Assembly (NCBI GenBank): GCA_021731285.1
Contig: JAKFXR010000047.1
Location: 1 to 48,155 of the forward strand
Direction: 5' to 3'
Length of the DNA: 48,155 nt
Source of the DNA: Polaromonas sp.
GTDB taxonomy: Bacteria > Pseudomonadota > Gammaproteobacteria > Burkholderiales > Burkholderiaceae_C
The notes under the pieces were generated by a model. That model had not been told where the DNA came from, searched no databases, and saw only the letters and a list, made by a program, of their open reading frames with translations. Positions 35,994 through 43,721 of the stretch are shown here, in pieces. A program made the position numbers and the translations under genes. The stretch's first letter is position 1. Every line of letters begins with the position of its first letter.

Positions 35994-37817
35994 CTAGTCG
36001 ATGCGGGGCAAGACCCGGGCGTGCTCGGTGATGCCAATCACGTTGAAAAACGCGGCAACCAGCCGATGGACTTCGGTGAATTGCACCGCGCGATTTTCAG
36101 CCTCGCGCGCAGACACCCAGTTGAGCAGGGTGCCGGCTGCGGAAAAATCGACGCGGATCAGCTTCAGGCAGGAAATGACCATGATGTCTGCGCCCATCAG
36201 CTTGGCCTCGAGCTGATCCAGTACCTCAATGGCATCGCCCTCGATTTGCCCGGCCAGCTCGACCGCATACAGATTGGCCATCTGGGAGTTGCCGCCCATT
36301 TCGGTATCGCCGTCCATGGCACTGATGCTGGAAGGCGCTGAATCGCGGTACACATCGCCAATGATGGCCTGCCCCGCTACTGCTGCGCCTTTGGGATCCA
36401 GGGGTTTGTATTCGCAGCGTGCACTGTCCCAGGCCGGCGGCGACACCTCGTAGGTCACGCAGAAATCCAGAGCCGTCAATTCAAACTCGTCCGGCTGGTT
36501 CGTCACCCTCAGCGCTTCCATGCGCAGCTGCCACCAGCCCTGCGGGGTGTCCCGGTTGCCGGAAGGCGTGGCGTCCTGCAGCACGCGCTGAAGTTGGGGT
36601 TCACCAATAAAACGCAGTTGCACCGGTTGCGAAGACCAGCCGTTGAAGACCTTGCACAAAGGCTCGACGGCGTTGGCATCGATGGTTTTCAGGTTGTGCC
36701 AGTCCAGACGCCATGGCATGGGCGCGCGAGCCAACGCAGCAGTCAGCGCCGCAACAGTCTGTATGCCAAGGGATGAAGGACAGAGCCAGTCGGCAGCAGG
36801 TCCCGTGCCGGCGCTTGGGGCCGACGGTTTGGAAAGCTGCTTGACCATATCCGGCATCGAAAACCATTGCGGCGCAGAACGGTTGAAACGTCCGACGAAC
36901 TCAATGGCAACATTTTCGAACTTGTCATGCTGACCTGTCGCGCGGTACAGGTCAAACAGCGCCAGCCAGGTGTCTGCATGCTGCGCCCGGCTACCCTGAG
37001 GGCCCAGGGTTTCGAGCAAGCCCGCTTCTGCACCGGCATCATCGCCGTTGGCGAAACGGATGGACGCCTCTTCCAGTTCCGGGTCATGCGCCAGTTCGGC
37101 GGCATCCACCACGGAGAACTTGGAGGCAGAAAATCCGGACGACAAGCCTTCAGCAGACAGATTGGCGATGACAGGCGCTGCAGGCGGCGCAGGCCTGACG
37201 GGCGCAGGCCTGACGGGCGCAGGCGGCGGCGCCATGGCCTCCATGGCGGGCGTGGGTTTGAGCAAAGGCGCAGGCGCAACTGCAGGCGGCGGGGCTTTTG
37301 CATCCGTGCTTGTCAGGGCCGTGGGCGAAGTCGGCGCGTAACTGGCCGGCAGGGCATTGTTCAGGAGCGGCGCCTGGGCGCTGAGGTGGCCCGGCGACGC
37401 GGCTGAAGGCAACACCGACGGAGCTGAATTAACAGAGGCCATCGCAGAGTTGGTGCCATGCTTGGTTTTCCACCATTGCATGGACATTTGCGCTTCGATT
37501 TCGTCAATTTTCTTGAGCGTGACGGCCCGATCGTCCGGCTTGGACGGCATGCTGCTCTGAAAGAACGAAGGCCGGGCGCCCGGGTCCTGCCCGGTCATGG
37601 CTTCACGCTTGCGCATCTTGCGCAACATGTCGAACTCGCGCTTGCGGACAAAATCGTTGCGCCGCTTGCGCTCTATCATCTCCTTGAGCAATTGCTTGCT
37701 CAAGGCTTCCTCGCGCCCCGTTTCACCCGCCTCGAGATCAGACCAGTTCGTGGCCGGATTGCGGACGAACTTCACGACTTTCGACAGCAAACCGGGGGAG
37801 GTGTCTTCTTTGGCCAT
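35994..37817 (-). CDS. Large protein with STAS-like C-terminal domains
   Basis: A 607-residue cytoplasmic protein. The N-terminal ~115 residues are charged and helical (EALSKQLLKEMIERKRRNDF). A Pro/Ala/Ser-rich linker at about 120-220 includes an exact 15-bp DNA tandem repeat coding for PAPVR twice. A helical, TPR-like stretch follows (about 240-310). Residues ~345-410 (LDWHNLKTIDANAVEPLC) and the last ~95 (VELAGQIEGDAIEVLDQL, then VISCLKLIRVDFSAAGTLLNW) both look like STAS folds, as in anti-sigma antagonists and MlaB. Function unknown; a scaffold or regulatory role is an inference. It is followed by the dcw region on the same strand but separated by 339 nt. Confidence 0.75.
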   Translation of the reverse strand: MAKEDTSPGLLSKVVKFVRNPATNWSDLEAGETGREEALSKQLLKEMIERKRRNDFVRKREFDMLRKMRKREAMTGQDPGARPSFFQSSMPSKPDDRAVTLKKIDEIEAQMSMQWWKTKHGTNSAMASVNSAPSVLPSAASPGHLSAQAPLLNNALPASYAPTSPTALTSTDAKAPPPAVAPAPLLKPTPAMEAMAPPPAPVRPAPVRPAPPAAPVIANLSAEGLSSGFSASKFSVVDAAELAHDPELEEASIRFANGDDAGAEAGLLETLGPQGSRAQHADTWLALFDLYRATGQHDKFENVAIEFVGRFNRSAPQWFSMPDMVKQLSKPSAPSAGTGPAADWLCPSSLGIQTVAALTAALARAPMPWRLDWHNLKTIDANAVEPLCKVFNGWSSQPVQLRFIGEPQLQRVLQDATPSGNRDTPQGWWQLRMEALRVTNQPDEFELTALDFCVTYEVSPPAWDSARCEYKPLDPKGAAVAGQAIIGDVYRDSAPSSISAMDGDTEMGGNSQMANLYAVELAGQIEGDAIEVLDQLEAKLMGADIMVISCLKLIRVDFSAAGTLLNWVSAREAENRAVQFTEVHRLVAAFFNVIGITEHARVLPRID

Positions 37818-37848
37818 GGGAAGGATTCAGGGCGACGGTTGGGGCAAC

Positions 37849-38937
37849 TCAGTCACCAAACATCTTTTGCTTGAGCTCGCGGCGCTGCTGCGCTTCCAGC
37901 GACAAGTTGGCGGTCGGCCTGGCAATCAGGCGGCCCACCCCGATGGCTTCACCGGTTTCGTCGCAGTAACCATAGTCTCCGGAATCAATACGGGCAATGG
38001 ACTGCTCGATTTTCTTGAGCAGCTTTCGCTCCCTGTCGCGCGTGCGCAATTCGAGTGCGTGCTCTTCCTCAATCGTCGCGCGATCCGCGGGGTCGGGAAC
38101 CACCACGGTGTCTTCACGCAAATGCTCCGTGGTTTCACCCGCGCTGTTGTGAATGTCCTGCTTGAGAATGGACAACTTGTAGCGGAAAAACGCGAGTTGC
38201 TTCTCGTTCATGTACTCCGAATCAGGCATGGCCTTGACTTCATCGTCGGACAGGTCTTCACCGCGTTTGGTCTTCCAGTTGTTGGCCAGTTTGGGATCCT
38301 TCTTGGCGGCCACGTGCGGCGGGGGGGCGATAACACGCTCTGCGATGGCCGAATAACTTGCTTTCGCCGCGTCGGGCGAGTGGGTGGGGACCATGGGTGA
38401 CGGAGCTGGCGCGTAGGAGGAATTGCGCAAGGAGGCACGACGCCCCGGCTTGAGCACAGGTACCGGCAAGGAAGTAGGAGCCGGGGCAACAGGCGCGGGA
38501 CGGGGTGCCGCTTTGGCAGCCGGAGCCGCTGCCGTTTTGGTAATCGTTTTGATGATGGTTTTTTCTTTAGGTTTGACGGAAGCCTTGCCTGGGGCAACGG
38601 CTTTGGAGGACACCGGTTTGGCAGCCGGTTTTTTTGCGGTTTTTGCTGCGGCCTTGACCGCAGGCCTGGTTTTGCTGGAGACCGCCGGCTTTTTGACTGC
38701 TTTGACCGGTTGTTTGACGGCCGGCTTCCTGGCCGCAGCTTTCTTGACTGCAGGTTTTTTGGCCGGCGCAGGCCTGGCCGCGACTTTCACCTTGGCCTTG
38801 GCAACGGGTTTGGCTGGCTTTTTCACCACCGGCTTGGCTGCCTTGACCGGCGCTTTGACGGCAGCTTTGGTTTTGCCAGCAGGTTTGGCCGCAGCCTTTT
38901 TGACCGGTGGCCTGGATTTTTTCGCTTGAGCTTTCAC
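37849..38937 (-). CDS. dksA: DksA-like RNA polymerase-binding protein with long basic N-terminal arm
   Basis: A 362-residue protein. The first ~165 residues are almost only Lys, Ala, Pro and Val in PVKKAAAKPAGK-type repeats, like histone H1 or AlgP tails. The last ~150 residues are DksA: MNEKQLAFFRYKLSILKQDI, a coiled-coil region with ADRATIEEEHALELRTRDRER (the tip carries D-P-A-D-R-A), and GYCDETGEAIGVGRLIARPTA. Only one of the four zinc-finger cysteines remains, as in other betaproteobacterial DksA proteins I know of. It would bind the RNA polymerase secondary channel with ppGpp. The start is GTG 38937 with GAGGAG upstream; the 32-nt gap to the STAS gene suggests co-transcription. Confidence 0.88.
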   Translation of the reverse strand: MKAQAKKSRPPVKKAAAKPAGKTKAAVKAPVKAAKPVVKKPAKPVAKAKVKVAARPAPAKKPAVKKAAARKPAVKQPVKAVKKPAVSSKTRPAVKAAAKTAKKPAAKPVSSKAVAPGKASVKPKEKTIIKTITKTAAAPAAKAAPRPAPVAPAPTSLPVPVLKPGRRASLRNSSYAPAPSPMVPTHSPDAAKASYSAIAERVIAPPPHVAAKKDPKLANNWKTKRGEDLSDDEVKAMPDSEYMNEKQLAFFRYKLSILKQDIHNSAGETTEHLREDTVVVPDPADRATIEEEHALELRTRDRERKLLKKIEQSIARIDSGDYGYCDETGEAIGVGRLIARPTANLSLEAQQRRELKQKMFGD

Positions 38938-39242
38938 GTTGTGTCTCCTCGGGGATGCAACACCGGGACCATCCCTGATGCTGAATCCAGGCCGGGCTGA
39001 TGTCAGCCCCGCCTTTCCTTACCTGATTGTCTGGTTTGTTGCGTCCGCCCCTGCAGCTTTACGGCCAGTACTTACCCTCACTTTCCCCGGACTCCCGCTG
39101 GGACGTCCGGGTATTGGCGTCGGCGCGCGATTGTAGCGGCTCGCTGCACAGCTGTACCGCGTAAAAAACCGAGCGTTGGGGAATGGAGACAAACATCAGG
39201 ACTTCCTGCCACTTCCCTCTGGACACCATCTGACAGCCTAAC
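38938..39242. other. 305-nt intergenic region between the CobW GTPase and dksA
   Basis: No gene is supported. The dksA ribosome-binding site lies at its left end. The rest presumably holds the dksA promoter; I see no clear sigma-70 pair, hairpin terminator or repeat element. Confidence 0.6.
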
Positions 39243-40298
39243 TCAAACCAGGCACTGCTCCAGGCCCTGGAGAAAAATATCCTTGGGCAGATCGATGCCT
39301 ATAAACACCATCTTGCTGTTTTTCTGCTCGCCTTCTGCCCAGGCCGGGCCCAGGTCGCTGCCCATCAGCTGGTGCACGCCCTGGAAAATCACTTTGCGCT
39401 CAGTGCCCTGCATGTTCAGCACACCCTTGTAACGCAACATGCGCGGGCCGTAGATATTGACGATGGCGCCCAGGAAGTCTTCGAGTTTGGCGGCGTCAAA
39501 CGCGCGCTCGGAGCGAAACACAAAACTCTTGACGTCATCGTCGTGGTGGTGATGGTGACCGTGGCCGGCGTCATGCGCGTGGGAAGGATGATCGCAGTGC
39601 TCGCCTTCGGCATGGCCGTGCCCCGCGTGGTCGTGCTCTTCGGCCTTGAGAAAATCCGGGTCGATGTCCAGTTTGGCGTTGAGGTTGAAGCCGCGCAGGT
39701 CAAAAACCTCGGAAATGGCGACCTCGCCAAAATGCACGGCTTTCTGCGGTGCGCGCGGGTTCATGTGTTTGAGCCGGTGCATCAGCGCCTGAACTTCCGC
39801 TTCGGCCACCAGGTCGGCCTTGCTGATGAAGATCTGGTCGGCAAAACCCACCTGGCGCCGGGCTTCCTGGCGATCGCTCAACTGCGTGCCGGCATGTTTG
39901 GCGTCGACCAGGGTCAGGATGGAATCCAGCAAGTACTGCTCGGCGATTTCCTCATCCATGAAGAAAGTCTGCGCCACCGGGCCCGGATCCGCCAGACCGG
40001 TGGTCTCGATCACCACCCGGTCAAAGTCCAGCAAGCCTTTGCGCTTTTTGGTCGCCAGCAACTGGAGGGTTTCTCGCAGGTCTTCCCGGATGGAGCAGCA
40101 AATGCAGCCGTTGTTCATCTGGATGATGTTTTCCTGGGTGTCGTTGACCAGGATCTCGTTGTCGATGTTTTCTTCGCCAAACTCGTTTTCAATCACCGCA
40201 ATTTTCTGCCCGTGCGCCTCCGTCAGGATGCGCTTGAGCAGCGTGGTCTTTCCGGAGCCCAGAAAGCCGGTCAGGATGGTCACAGGAATCAAACTCAT
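39243..40298 (-). CDS. CobW/YjiA-type metallochaperone GTPase
   Basis: A 351-residue G3E GTPase. P-loop GFLGSGKTTLLKR (11-23), ENEFGEENID, the metal-binding GCICC motif (64-68), the Walker B ETTGLADPGP and the guanine motif SKADL are all visible. A His/Asp-rich stretch at about residues 217-252 (HDHAGHGHAEGEHCDHPSH and more) is probably a metal reservoir. The C-terminal CobW_C domain follows (GAIVNIYGPRMLRYKGVLN). Family members move zinc, cobalt or other metals; which metal cannot be settled here. I saw no obvious Zur box upstream. It is near the DksA-like gene on the same strand. Confidence 0.93.
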   Translation of the reverse strand: MSLIPVTILTGFLGSGKTTLLKRILTEAHGQKIAVIENEFGEENIDNEILVNDTQENIIQMNNGCICCSIREDLRETLQLLATKKRKGLLDFDRVVIETTGLADPGPVAQTFFMDEEIAEQYLLDSILTLVDAKHAGTQLSDRQEARRQVGFADQIFISKADLVAEAEVQALMHRLKHMNPRAPQKAVHFGEVAISEVFDLRGFNLNAKLDIDPDFLKAEEHDHAGHGHAEGEHCDHPSHAHDAGHGHHHHHDDDVKSFVFRSERAFDAAKLEDFLGAIVNIYGPRMLRYKGVLNMQGTERKVIFQGVHQLMGSDLGPAWAEGEQKNSKMVFIGIDLPKDIFLQGLEQCLV

Positions 40299-40429
40299 GG
40301 GGTATGCCTAAAACAAAATCAGCCGCAAGAAACGCGGCAACACTTGACCAAGGTGGGGAGTTTAGCGGTCAACTCAAGCCCATGGCAGGGAGTGCGAATA
40401 AGCCTTCCGGCTGGCAAAAGAGCTCATTC

Positions 40430-40470
40430 GCTACTATTTTTATAGCGAAGTTTTCGCGTCCCTTATGGGC
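40430..40470 (+). repeat. 41-nt dispersed element, copy E
   Basis: GCTA-N9-TAGC-N17-TATGGGC. Here the hairpin extends to a 7-bp perfect stem, TTCGCTA/TAGCGAA (40427-40449). It lies 18 nt beyond the rlmI stop in the 189-nt gap before the CobW GTPase gene. Confidence 0.8.
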
Positions 40471-40487
40471 AAACCTCCTGTTTGGCT

Positions 40488-41669
40488 TCATTTTTTCAGC
40501 AGCACCAGCCCCTTGAGGTACTCCCCTTCCGGAAAATTGATCGTCATCGGGTGGTCCGGGGCACCACCCATGCGGTCGGTCACAAAGGCATCCACCCCGG
40601 CGTCGATTCCGGCAGACGCGACGATCTTGTGAAAGAGTTCCGGGCTGACGCCTCCGGAGCAGGAGTAGGTAAAAAGAACACCTCCGGGCTCGAGGATGGA
40701 CAGCGCAATGCGGTTGATGTCCTTGTAGGCGCGGGCGGCCCGTTCAGCATGGGCCACGGTGGGGGCAAATTTCGGGGGGTCCAGCACAATTGCATCGAAA
40801 GTGCGTCCCTCCTTGAGAAACTGGCGCATGGACGCATTCACATCGGCATCGAGCATGGTGGTGCGTGCAGCGTCAAACCCGTTGAGCGCGACGTTGGCCG
40901 CAGCCCGCTCCACGGCCGGACCGGATGAATCGATCGACGTGACGTGCGCGGCGCCACCGGCAAGCGCCGCCACGGTAAACCCCCCGGTGTAGCAATAGCA
41001 GTTCAGCACGCGCTGGAATTGCAGACGGCGGGCGTGATCGGCAAACTTGCGCCGGCTGTCACGCTGGTCGAGGTAAAACCCGGTTTTATGACCCTCGGCA
41101 ACGTCCAGGCTCAGCTTCCAGTCATGCTCTTCAATGGTGATGCCGGTATCCCCCGAGCCAGCGAGCCAGCCGGTGGTTTCGGGCAAACCTTCCAGTGCGC
41201 GAACACTGGCGTCCGAACGCTCGTACAAACGGGTCAGGCCGGTTTGCGCGAGCAGGGCATCGACGATCACCTGTTTCCAGCGTTCGGAGCCGCAGCTTGA
41301 AAATTGCGCCACCAGCGTGTCGGCGTAACGGTCCACGACCAGCCCGGGCAGGCCATCGGATTCGCCGTGAATCAGGCGCAAGCCGTTACTTTTTATTTCG
41401 AAAAGCTTCCTGGCCTTGATGGCGCGCTCGATGCTTGCTGCAAAAAAAGGAGCGTCGATGCGCTGCGTCTCTTCAAAACTCCAGACACGCGCGCGGATTC
41501 TGGACTGCGGGCTGAAGGCCGCCCATCCCAGAAAGCGCCCATCGCTGCTCTCGACACGGACGGTTTCGCCGCTGTCAGCGCTGCCCCGGGCGATGGCTCC
41601 GTCAAATACCCAGGGGTGGCGCCGCAGCAGCGAGCGCTCCTTGCCTTCTTTGAGCCGAATTGATTTCAT
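40488..41669 (-). CDS. rlmI: 23S rRNA (cytosine1962-C5)-methyltransferase RlmI-like
   Basis: A 393-residue SAM-dependent RNA methyltransferase. An N-terminal PUA domain (KSIRLKEGKERSLLRRHPWV) precedes the RlmI-type central region LRLIHGESDGLPGLVVDRYA, YLDQRDSRRKFADHA, the SAM motif LNCYCYTGGFTVAALAGG, DADVNASMRQFL and the catalytic VLDPPKFAP. FTYSCSGGVSPELF carries the second Cys region. The start is ATG 41669; sequence upstream is not protein-like. RlmI specificity is by family resemblance. Confidence 0.9.
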   Translation of the reverse strand: MKSIRLKEGKERSLLRRHPWVFDGAIARGSADSGETVRVESSDGRFLGWAAFSPQSRIRARVWSFEETQRIDAPFFAASIERAIKARKLFEIKSNGLRLIHGESDGLPGLVVDRYADTLVAQFSSCGSERWKQVIVDALLAQTGLTRLYERSDASVRALEGLPETTGWLAGSGDTGITIEEHDWKLSLDVAEGHKTGFYLDQRDSRRKFADHARRLQFQRVLNCYCYTGGFTVAALAGGAAHVTSIDSSGPAVERAAANVALNGFDAARTTMLDADVNASMRQFLKEGRTFDAIVLDPPKFAPTVAHAERAARAYKDINRIALSILEPGGVLFTYSCSGGVSPELFHKIVASAGIDAGVDAFVTDRMGGAPDHPMTINFPEGEYLKGLVLLKK

Positions 41670-41674
41670 GGTCC

Positions 41675-41729
41675 CATTGTCGCGGCTGCGCCAAAGCTGC
41701 CGGAGCCCCCTCAAAAATTTGCGACAATG
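41675..41729. promoter_or_regulatory. 9-bp inverted repeat in divergent promoter region
   Basis: CATTGTCGC (41675-41683) and GCGACAATG (41721-41729) are perfect inverted copies 37 nt apart in the 92-nt gap between divergent rlmI and the 7TM sensor gene. The symmetric position suggests an operator, or a pair of sites read from both sides; it could also be chance. Confidence 0.35.
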
Positions 41730-41761
41730 ATTCGATGGTTTCAAGCGGCGCTTTGACGCAT

Positions 41762-43489
41762 ATGAAAAACATCGTGGGGCGGCTTCACCCGGGCAAAGCC
41801 GTTTGGGCCAGTTTGTGCCTGGGCCTGTTCCTCGGATTTTTCGGCCACCCCGCGCTGGCGCGCACCGCACTCGAATTTGACACCCTGAAGCAGCCCGTCG
41901 CGCTGGCCGACTGGGGCGATTACTGGATTGACAAGCAAGCCGAGCTCAGACCTGAGCAGTTTGCCAGTCACCCGGACGTCCAGTGGCAACCCACACTGCC
42001 CCGCGGCATCTATCCGCTTCAACCGGGTCAGGCGCTGTGGATACGCTTTACCGTGCCACCGGCGCCTGATGCCGAGCGCTGGCTGGTGGACATTCCCTAC
42101 CCCGCCCTGGATCGCGCCTCCCTGTACACGCTGGACCGCTCAGGCAACTGGCGCGAGCAACGCGCTGGCGACCTCACACCGGTCAACAACTGGCCGACGC
42201 CCCACCGGCACCCGCTGCTGGTCGTCAACTTCAATGCCGAGGAACCGACGCACTACATGCTCCGGATTGAAAATGCCCAGGGTTTCAGCGCGCCCATCCG
42301 GTTTGTCAGCTCGGGGCACTTGCTGCGAAACGAGCAGCAAGTCTCGCTGTTTCTGGGGGTTTATTTCGGCCTGGCCTTGCTGGGCTGCGCCGCCGGTCTG
42401 GCCGGAACCTTGTGGCTCAGGGACCGCGCCTATCTTTACTACGGCATCTGCTCGGCGCTGATCGGTCTGACGCAGGCGGCCATCACCGGTGTCGGCGGGC
42501 TGCATCTGTGGTCCCATTCGCCACGGTGGGCAGATCTTTCGCTCGGCTTGCTGGCCATCTGGATGATCATGTCCCTGCTGGTGCTCAACGCCACGGTGGT
42601 GTCACTGGCGCAGCGTTCGCGCTTTCTCAATTCCCTGCTCTGGGTGGTTGTGGCCGGCGGAGCGCTGCTGTCGGTGGCGCTGGTTTTCACCGCCAGCGGC
42701 CTGCGGCTCAAACTGATCGTGCCCTACCTGGTGGTGGTGCCGCTGTTGATGCTGCTGATCAATCTCTGGACCTGGCGCCGCGGTGACCGCTTCGGTGGCT
42801 GGCTGCTGATCAGTGCCGCCCCGTTTGCCTTCAGCCTGGCTTTGGCGATTGCACGCTACCTGCAATGGTTACCCCTGAGTTTTGCCACCGAGCAGGGCGT
42901 GCTGGCCGCCATGGCATTGCAGATGCCCACCATGCTGGCGGTGCTCATTCTGCGCAGCCAGCACCGCCGGGAGAACAAACGCAGGATCCACGGCCTCGAC
43001 CGGGTGGACCCGGCCACCGGCCTGATCAACGAACCGGTCTTTGCCGAACGCCTGACGCGCATGATTGCCCGTTCAGAGCGCTTCAAGCACCAGGGCGCTG
43101 TATTGATGATCGACCTGACCAACACAGAGCAAATCCAGCGCGACTTCGGCCGCAAGGCTGCTGAAGAACTGCCGCTGCGGGTGGCCGAGCGGCTGCTGTC
43201 GACCGCACGCGAGATCGACAGCGCTGCGCGTCTGGCAGAGCAGCGTTTTGGCATGCTGGTCGAGGGGCCGTTTTCGGACGAAGACGCCGCCTCGCTCGGA
43301 CCGCGCATTGTGGCCCGTTGCCTGATGCCTTTCAAGGGAATGCCCGTCGAATGCGTAGCCCAGGTGCGGGTGGCGTATGCGCTGGTACCGCGTCAAGGTG
43401 CCAGTGCAGAGCTCATCCTGACCCGCCTGACCCAGAAGCTCGCCGATGCCTCGCCAAGCAGCAAACGCGCGGTGTTCATGCTGACTTGA
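41762..43489 (+). CDS. 7TM sensor with degenerate GGDEF domain
   Basis: A 575-residue membrane protein. A signal peptide (cleavage near HPALA/RTALEF) is followed by a periplasmic 7TMR-DISM extracellular domain (about 35-190, with ALWIRFTVPPAPDAERWLVD), then seven hydrophobic helices (about 205-400) of the 7TMR-DISM_7TM type. The cytoplasmic region looks like a diguanylate cyclase fold (DPATGLINEPVFAERLTRM), but the GGDEF signature reads AEQRF, so cyclase activity is very unlikely. It may be a GTP- or partner-binding sensor. ATG 41762 is chosen for its proper signal peptide; ATG 41735 is in frame and possible. It is divergent from rlmI. Confidence 0.82.
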   Translation: MKNIVGRLHPGKAVWASLCLGLFLGFFGHPALARTALEFDTLKQPVALADWGDYWIDKQAELRPEQFASHPDVQWQPTLPRGIYPLQPGQALWIRFTVPPAPDAERWLVDIPYPALDRASLYTLDRSGNWREQRAGDLTPVNNWPTPHRHPLLVVNFNAEEPTHYMLRIENAQGFSAPIRFVSSGHLLRNEQQVSLFLGVYFGLALLGCAAGLAGTLWLRDRAYLYYGICSALIGLTQAAITGVGGLHLWSHSPRWADLSLGLLAIWMIMSLLVLNATVVSLAQRSRFLNSLLWVVVAGGALLSVALVFTASGLRLKLIVPYLVVVPLLMLLINLWTWRRGDRFGGWLLISAAPFAFSLALAIARYLQWLPLSFATEQGVLAAMALQMPTMLAVLILRSQHRRENKRRIHGLDRVDPATGLINEPVFAERLTRMIARSERFKHQGAVLMIDLTNTEQIQRDFGRKAAEELPLRVAERLLSTAREIDSAARLAEQRFGMLVEGPFSDEDAASLGPRIVARCLMPFKGMPVECVAQVRVAYALVPRQGASAELILTRLTQKLADASPSSKRAVFMLT

Positions 43490-43506
43490 CGGCCCCGCGA
43501 AGTAAG

Positions 43507-43591
43507 GCCCCCACGCTTGTCGCTTCGCGTACTGCGCTGCCCCCCCGAGGGGGCGCTGCGCCTGCGGACCGGCAGAGCCGGACCCGCGGCC
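43507..43591 (+). repeat. GC-rich ~84-bp dispersed repeat, copy 3
   Basis: First of two tandem copies. It starts GCCCCCACGCTTGTCGCTTC, has the CCCCCCGAGGGGGC palindrome core, and ends GGCAGAGCCGGACCCGCGGC. It follows the stop codon of the 7TM sensor gene by 17 nt. Confidence 0.9.
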
Positions 43592-43600
43592 ATGGGCACG

Positions 43601-43686
43601 GCCCCCACGCTTGTCGCTCCGCGTACTGCGCTGCCCCCCCCGAGGGGGCGCTGCGCCTGCGGGCCGGCAGAGCCGGACCCGCGGCC
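43601..43686 (+). repeat. GC-rich ~84-bp dispersed repeat, copy 4
   Basis: Second tandem copy, separated from copy 3 by about 9 nt and nearly identical to it. The two fill the region between the convergent 7TM sensor gene and xerC, where they may act as bidirectional terminators; there is no T-run, so that is a guess. Confidence 0.9.
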
Positions 43687-43721
43687 CCTGTTTGAAAAGT
43701 CACGTTCAGCGCAAGACCTGA

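Noticed and set aside
37187-37216. Exact 15-bp tandem duplication in the STAS-domain gene.
   Set aside because: It is an in-frame Pro/Ala/Arg linker repeat, common in disordered linkers, and not worth a separate finding.
41438-41485. GCTGCAAAAAAAGGAGC in rlmI, similar to the first half of the 41-nt element.
   Set aside because: The first arm is GCTG rather than GCTA and the GGGC block is absent at the fixed distance. It may be a decayed copy or chance.
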